Of a DNA stretch of 6,875 nucleotides, positions 1-4,463 are shown one piece after another. Under the pieces are notes generated by a model. It was given only the letters and a program-made list of their open reading frames with translations, had not been told where the DNA came from and did not search any database. The DNA lies in assembly GCA_024224995.1 (NCBI GenBank), contig JAAENB010000764.1, positions 1 to 6,875 of the forward strand, given 5' to 3'. Both the position numbers and the translations under genes were made by a program. This DNA is from a bacterium. Lineage in GTDB: Bacteria; Spirochaetota; UBA4802; UBA5550. Numbering within the stretch: position 1 is the first letter of the stretch; each line of letters opens with the position of its first letter.

Positions 1-81
1 CATTAACTTCTTACACTGGCGGCAGCGCGACCAGACGTGATGAGTGAGCCCTACTCCACAATCTCTTTTCGGATGTGCCAT
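1..81 (-). CDS. Partial N-terminus of a probable IS200-like / REP-associated (Y1) transposase
   Basis: An ATG at 81 on the minus strand opens 27 codons that run off the left edge without a stop. GGAGG (91-87) lies 5 nt upstream of the ATG, a good ribosome binding site. The peptide starts MAHPKRDCG and continues GLTHHVWSRC, ending in a Cys/Lys-rich stretch. The spacing of a short basic start, a Gly and then a Y/H-H-V-x-S-R-C/G block matches the first beta-strand of the Y1 transposase (IS200/IS605 and REP-associated tyrosine transposase) fold, where 'YHVxxRG/C' is typical. The catalytic HUH motif and tyrosine lie outside the window, so activity cannot be judged. The upstream palindromes (231-304) fit a REP-associated transposase context. 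The existence of a gene start is well supported; the family call is moderate and rests on about ten residues. Confidence 0.5.
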   Translation of the reverse strand, partial: MAHPKRDCGVGLTHHVWSRCRQCKKLM

Positions 82-86
82 ATTTT

Positions 87-108
87 CCTCCCAAAACAGG
101 TTTTTGGG
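87..108 (-). promoter_or_regulatory. Hairpin overlapping the ribosome binding site of the transposase-like gene
   Basis: Positions 90-96 (CCCAAAA) and 102-108 (TTTTGGG) form a perfect 7-bp stem with a 5-nt loop. On the minus-strand transcript this stem ends inside the GGAGG ribosome binding site (91-87), taking up its first two bases. IS200 transposase mRNAs are known to carry a 5' hairpin that holds down translation. A similar role here is inference. Confidence 0.4.
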
Positions 109-162
109 GCAAACTTTTTTACCCCTCATTAATAGGACGAATGGGAAGGCCTTTTGATGAAA

Positions 163-218
163 TTTTTTTTGGATTTTTTTGCATAAAATTGAATTTTTTT
201 CAAAAAAAGCCGTTTTTT
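163..218. other. Helically phased A/T-tracts (likely intrinsically curved DNA)
   Basis: Runs T8 (163-170), T7 (174-180), AAAATT (185-190), T7 (194-200), A7 (202-208) and T6 (213-218) are centred about 8 to 10.5 bp apart, close to one helical turn. Phased tracts of this kind bend DNA and often sit upstream of promoters or at sites bound by nucleoid proteins. They lie 80-140 bp upstream of the minus-strand start at 81. No protein-coding signal is seen between 82 and 384. Confidence 0.45.
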
Positions 219-230
219 AAGGGGTTTTGA

Positions 231-304
231 TCTCAGAGCTCTTTATAGGAGCTTTTTTAGAAACTTAGAACCTTCTCAGAGCTCTTTATAAGAGCTCTGA
301 GAAG
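231..304. repeat. 17-bp direct repeat and 15-bp perfect palindrome (REP-like)
   Basis: TCTCAGAGCTCTTTATA occurs at 231-247 and again at 274-290. The second copy is part of a perfect inverted repeat: 272-286 pairs with 290-304 over 15 bp around a 3-nt loop. The first copy forms an imperfect hairpin (235-241 with 249-255) followed by a run of T. The pair lies between the acyl-CoA synthetase terminator and the transposase-like gene. Two palindromic units close together beside a Y1-type transposase resemble REP/BIME arrangements. Alternatives are an operator for a dimeric regulator or a plus-strand terminator-like relic. The repeat is certain; its role is not. Confidence 0.6.
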
Positions 305-320
305 TTAACAAACCCCAAAA

Positions 321-360
321 AAAAAGGCGAGCCCCGACCTTAATCGGAACTCGCCTTTTT
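321..360 (-). terminator. Rho-independent terminator of the acyl-CoA synthetase gene (probably bidirectional)
   Basis: GGCGAG (326-331) pairs with CTCGCC (350-355). The stem is extended by A-runs before it and T-runs after it, with an inner CCGA/TCGG pairing (334-337 with 344-347). Read on the minus strand, the stem is followed by nine U residues, an ideal intrinsic terminator 24 nt past the stop codon of the gene at 385-2298. The T-run on the plus side would also allow termination in the other direction. Confidence 0.9.
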
Positions 361-384
361 TATTACCGGGTTTTTGCCCCTGTT

Positions 385-2298
385 TTACTCGTACATTTTA
401 TCAATCTTGCCGGCATATGCCTCAAGAATAGCTTTTTTCTTGGTTTTCTGAGTTGGGGTAAGCTGTCCGTTTTCCTCGGAAAAACGGGTTGGAAGAATGG
501 TATATTGCTTTACCCGCTCAAAATTTTCCAGCTGTTCATTGGCTGCCTGTATATCCTTGTCCACCAGCTCTTTGAGAGCTTCCTGAGCGACAAAATCATC
601 TCCAACACTCATACAGATATTAGCGCCGGAAGCATCGGACCAAACCATCTTATCTTTGTCATAAGAGATGCCCTCTTTATCGAAATATTCGGAAAAGTAA
701 TTAAAGCTTGGAACAACAAGGCCCGAAATAAAATTACGTTCATCACCAATTAAAAAGATCTGTTCTACCACGCTGCTGGTTGAAAAAAGATTTTCAATCT
801 TCGCGGGAGCGATGTTCTTTCCTACAGCAGTACAAATAATCGCTTTTTTCCGGTCCACGATCTTAATATACTTATCTTCACCCATAATTACCAGGTCACC
901 GGTCTTGAACCAGCCATCTTTAGTAAAAGATTCTTTGTTTTCATCGGGCTTGTTCAGATACCCTTTGAAAATTCCGGGGCCCGATATTTCAAGCTCTCCG
1001 TCATCGGCAATTCGTACTTTTGCACCGTTTGCTTCCACACCAATGTATCCCGGTTTACATGCTGTAAGCGGGTTAAGAACACAGGCATTGCAGCTTTCAG
1101 TAGAACCATAGCCTTCAACAACAGCCAGACCAAGTATGTAATAGAATTTCAAGAGGTCGGGCGCTATTCCCGCGCTGGCAGAGAAAGAATACCGGAACCG
1201 GTTTCCAAACAATGCCCGGACCTTTGCGAATAGTTTATCAGCGATTTTAAATTTCATCTTTAAGAAAAAAGGCAGTTTGGAAACGAGGTCGAAATCGGGT
1301 GACATGTTATAACAGCCATTATCATCCATTCGGTACTTTATCGCTTTTTCACCAACTTTGAGCGCCCAGTCGAACAGCTTCTTCTTTTTAGGGTCAATGG
1401 CCATCTGCTGCTGAAAGGTAATGTATATCTTTTCGTAAAGACGGGGTACACAGTTAATCCAGGTTGGATTATATTTCTGCATATCTTCAAGCAGGGTTCC
1501 CGGTTTGTCGGCATACGCGATAGAAGCGCCCACAGTTAACGCAAGCAGCTGGCATGAACCGCGTTCAAAAATATGAGAAAGAGGCAGAAAGCAGAGTGTG
1601 CGGTCTTTTTCAGTTAATATCATACCGCATGTAGCAAAATATTCAATTACTCCTACCATTCGAGACGACATACACCAGTTAGTTAAATTAACTCCTTTTC
1701 CCATCCCCGTAGTTCCGGAAGTATACAGAATGGTAAATCCGTCATCAATGTCTATCGACTTCCATCGTTCTTCATATTTCGCAGAATTATCCTTCTTAAA
1801 TTCACGGCCCATTTCCATAAGAGCGGATAAACCTATTGTTTTATCGTCCTTTGATTCATACTTAAGATCCATAACAACGATCTTTTTCAGTTTCTTCATT
1901 TTGCCGAAACCCTCAAGCACTGTGTTGAGAATATCCTCATTACCAACAAAGAGATACTTGCTTCCGGAGTCATTCATAATGTAGTTAACTTCGTTCAGGG
2001 AAAGTGTGGGATATATTGTTACGCTGATTCCTCCGGCGCACGATATTCCCAGGTCTGTCTGAGTCCAATAAGGATTGCTGGGGCACATGATCCCAACCAT
2101 GTCCTTCTTTTTTAAACCCATTTTCATGAGTCCGCAGGCTATAGCCTCGATCCGTTCAAGCATTTCACTGTAGGTAAACGAACCGTTATTATCTCCATAA
2201 TAGAGATCAGGATTAAAAACCTGAGCTGTTTGGTCGCCAAATTTCTCGCATGTTGAATAAAGAGTCTGACAAACTGTATCATATTGCCGTTCTGACAT
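385..2298 (-). CDS. Long-chain acyl-CoA synthetase (AMP-forming), FadD/FAA-like
   Basis: This 637-residue protein belongs to the ANL (AMP-binding) superfamily. The family activates a free fatty acid with ATP to an acyl-adenylate and transfers it to CoA, usually at the inner face of the membrane. Visible motifs, numbered from the ATG, are the ATP-binding loop YTSGTTGMGKG (about 192-202), EGYGSTE (395-401), GWFKTGD (462-468), the hinge DRKK (482-485), and the C-terminal LTPTQK with the expected catalytic Lys near 618. Length and motif order fit bacterial long-chain acyl-CoA synthetases of 600-640 residues. An in-frame GTG at 2304 lies only 1 nt from GGAGG (2310-2306), whereas ATG 2298 lies 7 nt away, so ATG 2298 is the better start. 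The gene is monocistronic with its own terminator and is divergent from tRNA-Sec/selA. One oddity is that the usual Pro/Ala before the loop Lys is Gly. Fatty acid chain length cannot be read from sequence. Confidence 0.9.
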   Translation of the reverse strand: MSERQYDTVCQTLYSTCEKFGDQTAQVFNPDLYYGDNNGSFTYSEMLERIEAIACGLMKMGLKKKDMVGIMCPSNPYWTQTDLGISCAGGISVTIYPTLSLNEVNYIMNDSGSKYLFVGNEDILNTVLEGFGKMKKLKKIVVMDLKYESKDDKTIGLSALMEMGREFKKDNSAKYEERWKSIDIDDGFTILYTSGTTGMGKGVNLTNWCMSSRMVGVIEYFATCGMILTEKDRTLCFLPLSHIFERGSCQLLALTVGASIAYADKPGTLLEDMQKYNPTWINCVPRLYEKIYITFQQQMAIDPKKKKLFDWALKVGEKAIKYRMDDNGCYNMSPDFDLVSKLPFFLKMKFKIADKLFAKVRALFGNRFRYSFSASAGIAPDLLKFYYILGLAVVEGYGSTESCNACVLNPLTACKPGYIGVEANGAKVRIADDGELEISGPGIFKGYLNKPDENKESFTKDGWFKTGDLVIMGEDKYIKIVDRKKAIICTAVGKNIAPAKIENLFSTSSVVEQIFLIGDERNFISGLVVPSFNYFSEYFDKEGISYDKDKMVWSDASGANICMSVGDDFVAQEALKELVDKDIQAANEQLENFERVKQYTILPTRFSEENGQLTPTQKTKKKAILEAYAGKIDKMYE

Positions 2299-2305
2299 GA
2301 TCACG

Positions 2306-2310
2306 CCTCC
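2306..2310 (-). promoter_or_regulatory. Ribosome binding site that sets the acyl-CoA synthetase start
   Basis: GGAGG on the minus strand is 7 nt from ATG 2298 but only 1 nt from the in-frame GTG 2304. The ATG is therefore chosen, removing two residues from the longest open frame. Confidence 0.85.
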
Positions 2311-2376
2311 AAGTGGTTAATATTTGTTATTGTTGATTTTTCTTGATTTAAATTTATTACTACCCGCGTGAAAGAG

Positions 2377-2400
2377 AGTCTCTTTTCACGATTACCATTC
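2377..2400. promoter_or_regulatory. Operator-like inverted repeat upstream of the acyl-CoA synthetase gene
   Basis: CGTGAAA (2377-2383) and TTTCACG (2394-2400) are perfect inverted arms, with AGAGA/TCT pairing continuing inward toward the centre. The site lies about 80-100 bp upstream of ATG 2298. That is a typical position for a dimeric repressor of fatty-acid genes (TetR or GntR type), but the protein is unknown. It is not followed by a T-run, so it is unlikely to be a terminator. Confidence 0.45.
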
Positions 2401-2439
2401 ATTATTCTGATCCATATTCACAATTTGACATTTTTTTGT

Positions 2440-2518
2440 ACCAGGGAAATTAATACAATAAAAAAAAAATGTTCTTTATTAAAAAAGTATGCAAGTGCTC
2501 ACATTAAAATTTCCCGGT
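2440..2518. repeat. Spaced inverted repeat in the divergent intergenic region
   Basis: ACCAGGGAAATT (2440-2451) is the reverse complement of AATTTCCCGGT (2508-2518) apart from one extra A. The arms flank a 56-nt very AT-rich spacer with an A10 run (2460-2469). The arrangement could be a paired regulator site or a small non-autonomous insertion. No coding sequence is visible inside; a 12-codon frame from ATG 2469 has no ribosome binding site. Confidence 0.4.
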
Positions 2519-2544
2519 ATCCTTATTAAAATCATTGACACATT

Positions 2545-2553
2545 TGCTATAAA
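2545..2553 (+). promoter_or_regulatory. Possible extended -10 promoter of tRNA-Sec
   Basis: TGCTATAAA matches an extended -10 element (TGn then TATAAA) about 41 nt before the tRNA 5' end, giving a start near 2560. A TTGACA at 2535-2540 lies too close to serve as its -35, and there is no good -10 17 nt past that hexamer. Which element is used is therefore uncertain. Confidence 0.35.
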
Positions 2554-2575
2554 GTTTTTCGCTGAATAGCTTACT

Positions 2576-2589
2576 GAGGCTTTTGCCTC
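2576..2589 (+). other. Leader hairpin just before tRNA-Sec
   Basis: GAGGC (2576-2580) and GCCTC (2585-2589) pair perfectly around a TTTT loop, ending 4 nt before the mature tRNA 5' end. It would be part of the precursor removed by RNase P. A role in processing is inferred from position only. Confidence 0.45.
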
Positions 2590-2593
2590 TCCG

Positions 2594-2683
2594 GGAAGAG
2601 GATGGGATCTGGTGGTCTCCGCGGTCTTCAAAACCGTTGGCTGTAATTTATTGCAGCGGCAGGTTCGATTCCTGCCCCTTCCG
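2594..2683 (+). tRNA. selC: tRNA-Sec (selenocysteine, anticodon UCA)
   Basis: The 90-nt gene shows all tRNA-Sec traits. The long D-stem has 6 bp (2604-2609 with 2614-2619) and a 4-nt TGGT loop. The anticodon stem (2621-2625 with 2633-2637) holds the loop CTTCAAA with anticodon TCA at 2628-2630. The long variable arm has a 7-bp stem (2640-2646 with 2651-2657). The T-arm is GCAGG-TTCGATT-CCTGC (2659-2675), and the discriminator is G (2683). The acceptor is irregular: 2594-2598 pairs with 2678-2682, then A2599 is either bulged or faces C, followed by two G-C pairs. CCA is not encoded, since CAT follows the discriminator. The tRNA is charged with serine and converted to Sec-tRNA by SelA, encoded 94 nt downstream, then used to read UGA with SelB. 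Confidence 0.95.
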
Positions 2684-2704
2684 CATTCCCCATAAAAGAT
2701 CATA

Positions 2705-2733
2705 TTGACAAATCCTTCCAAATAGTGTATAAT
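2705..2733 (+). promoter_or_regulatory. Consensus sigma-70 promoter of selA
   Basis: TTGACA (2705-2710), a 17-nt spacer and TATAAT (2728-2733) match the sigma-70 consensus at every position. Transcription should start near 2740, giving a leader of roughly 38 nt. No terminator separates it from tRNA-Sec, so selA may also receive read-through from the tRNA promoter. Confidence 0.9.
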
Positions 2734-2777
2734 GCACATATCATTAAACTCATATATGGATATATTGGAGGAACTTC

Positions 2778-4166
2778 ATGGAAGAAAAAAACAATATACT
2801 GAGAAACATTCCCCAGGTAGAAAAGCTCCTTCAAAACGAAGAGATTGAGCGCTTTATTCCCCTCATTGGGCATAGTATTACTGCAAATATTATCCGAAAA
2901 GAGATAGAATCTTTTAGAGAAGATATTCTAGCCGGGGGCAACCTCTCTATCGAAGATCTTACTGCTTCCATTGTGGAGCGCTGCTCCCTTAAAAAACTGG
3001 AACGGCTTCAGCGGGTTATCAATGGAACCGGGGTTATTATTCACACCAACCTGGGAAGGTCCCCAATATCGAGCCAAATTTTGAAAAATCTGGAAGAAAA
3101 CCTCACTGGATACTGTAACCTGGAATTCCATATTCCCACCAAAAAACGGGGAAAACGGGGCGGTATGGCCGAAGAGCTGCTCTGCAATCTTACTGGCGCC
3201 GAAGATGCTCTCATTGTAAATAATAATGCCTCGTCCGTGTTTCTTATCCTCAGTGAATTTGCCCGCAGAAAAGAAGTTATTGTTTCACGAGGTGAGCTCA
3301 TCCAGATTGGCGGGGGATTTCGCATTCCCGATATTATGAAAAAAAGCGGCGCCCGTCTTATTGAAGTTGGCACCACCAACATTACGGAGCTTGAAGATTT
3401 CGAAGATGCCATTACCGAACGTACTGCCATGATATTTTCAGCTCATCAATCAAACTATACAATCGAAGGATTTGCCCGTATTCCCTCACTAAAAGAGCTT
3501 GCCGCGCTTAAAAACGAGTCAATTATTTTTGCCCGGGATCTGGGCAGCGGGAACCTGGTTACGGACAAAAGAACCCCCCAGCCCTTTGAAGCTACTATCA
3601 CCACGGAACTGGCCCAGGGGCCGGACCTGATCTGCTTTAGCGGGGACAAGCTCCTGGGAAGCTGCCAGGCAGGTATTATTGTTGGACGGAAAGACCTTAT
3701 TGACAGGATGAGAAAACACCCGCTCATGCGAATGATCCGGGTAGACAAGGTAACCTATTATATTCTTCAGGAAACCCTGCTTAAGTATGATACAGGAAAG
3801 TATGCCGATATCGCTCTGTGGGATACGGTTTTCCAGGATAAAAAAACCGTTTCAAAAAAGATCGACAGGATCTTGCGAAGAGTGGATCACCCGGACAAAA
3901 AAGAATATTTAACAAAAATCCCAACAATGAGCACCTTTGGCGGCGGCACGCTCCCTGCTCTTGAAATTGAAAGTGTGGGAATTAATGTCGATATTCCTTC
4001 GTACAAACCGGCCGAACTCTATTCCCGGTTCCTCAACCTGGACATTCCCATTGTGGGAACCGTTATTGACGACCGGTTCTGCATTGACGCCATGACCATT
4101 CTTGAAGAAGATATTCAAATTGTGGCTGATGCCCTTGAGAAACTTCTTCATATATCAAGAGGATAA
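2778..4166 (+). CDS. selA: L-seryl-tRNA(Sec) selenium transferase
   Basis: SelA is a PLP enzyme that converts Ser-tRNA(Sec) to Sec-tRNA(Sec) with selenophosphate; bacterial SelA is a homodecamer in the cytosol. The 462-residue length fits the family, with E. coli SelA at about 463. The N-terminal tRNA-binding segment includes IPQVEKLL (11-18). The hallmark INGTGVIIHTNLGRSPIS runs from about 81 to 98, followed by NNNASSVFL in the cofactor domain. RDLGSG (253-258) and SGDKLLG (288-294) follow, with Lys291 the expected PLP Schiff-base residue. GGGTLP in the C-terminal part is also typical. The start ATG is 6 nt after GGAGG (2767-2771). It lies downstream of tRNA-Sec with its own consensus promoter. 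The usual partner selB does not follow; the next gene is an unrelated radical SAM protein after 297 nt. No in-frame UGA or damage is seen. Confidence 0.97.
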   Translation: MEEKNNILRNIPQVEKLLQNEEIERFIPLIGHSITANIIRKEIESFREDILAGGNLSIEDLTASIVERCSLKKLERLQRVINGTGVIIHTNLGRSPISSQILKNLEENLTGYCNLEFHIPTKKRGKRGGMAEELLCNLTGAEDALIVNNNASSVFLILSEFARRKEVIVSRGELIQIGGGFRIPDIMKKSGARLIEVGTTNITELEDFEDAITERTAMIFSAHQSNYTIEGFARIPSLKELAALKNESIIFARDLGSGNLVTDKRTPQPFEATITTELAQGPDLICFSGDKLLGSCQAGIIVGRKDLIDRMRKHPLMRMIRVDKVTYYILQETLLKYDTGKYADIALWDTVFQDKKTVSKKIDRILRRVDHPDKKEYLTKIPTMSTFGGGTLPALEIESVGINVDIPSYKPAELYSRFLNLDIPIVGTVIDDRFCIDAMTILEEDIQIVADALEKLLHISRG

Positions 4167-4463
4167 AAAGGGCTCGAGGTTTTTTGCCGGAGGGGCGGTT
4201 TTAGAGACACTCCGTGCCGATCCCTGATCCCTGGCCCCGGTCCCTATCTTCCCCCCCCCTTGCACCTGTTTTCGTATGCAATAAATTCCGCTTTTTATAA
4301 AAAAAATAATGATCTTTTTGCTAAACGCAGTTTTTTTTGCACCCCATATTTAAAACTGACTGTCCATATATATAACAATGTACAGATAAACATACAAAAC
4401 GTACAAAAATAAAAAAATAAATTTTGATTATACCCAATTACAACATGGAGAGGAGAAAGTTTA
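4167..4463. other. Spacer between selA and the radical SAM gene, with weak promoter candidates
   Basis: The left part is GC-rich with tandem GATCCCT units (about 4219-4232) and a C9 run (4251-4259). From about 4281 it becomes strongly AT-rich with T and A runs. TATATATAAC near 4367-4376, preceded by TTTAAA at 4349-4354, is a possible but poor -10/-35 pair for the gene at 4464. No convincing selA terminator with stem and U-run is visible, and I see no coding sequence. Confidence 0.4.
4447..4455 (+). promoter_or_regulatory. Ribosome binding site of the radical SAM gene
   Basis: GGAGAGGAG contains two overlapping Shine-Dalgarno matches. AGGAG (4451-4455) lies 8 nt before ATG 4464, which supports that start over the out-of-frame ATG at 4468. 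Confidence 0.8.

Noticed and set aside
231..304. CRISPR array or plus-strand terminator
   Set aside because: Only two repeat units with no regular spacer series exist, and there is no plus-strand gene upstream that would need a terminator.
2299..2304. GTG 2304 as the start of the acyl-CoA synthetase
   Set aside because: It is only 1 nt from the GGAGG; ATG 2298 has the proper 7-nt spacing.
2425..2459. TTGACA at 2425-2430 as a promoter with TACAAT at 2454-2459
   Set aside because: The 23-nt spacer is too long, and alternatives at 17-19 nt are poor -10 matches.
2469..2507. 12-codon open frame starting at ATG 2469
   Set aside because: It has no ribosome binding site, is very short and lies between inverted repeat arms.
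2479..2739. 86-residue minus-strand open frame across the tRNA-Sec region
   Set aside because: It covers the tRNA gene and selA promoter in antisense, has no ribosome binding site or family motif, and is explained by chance.
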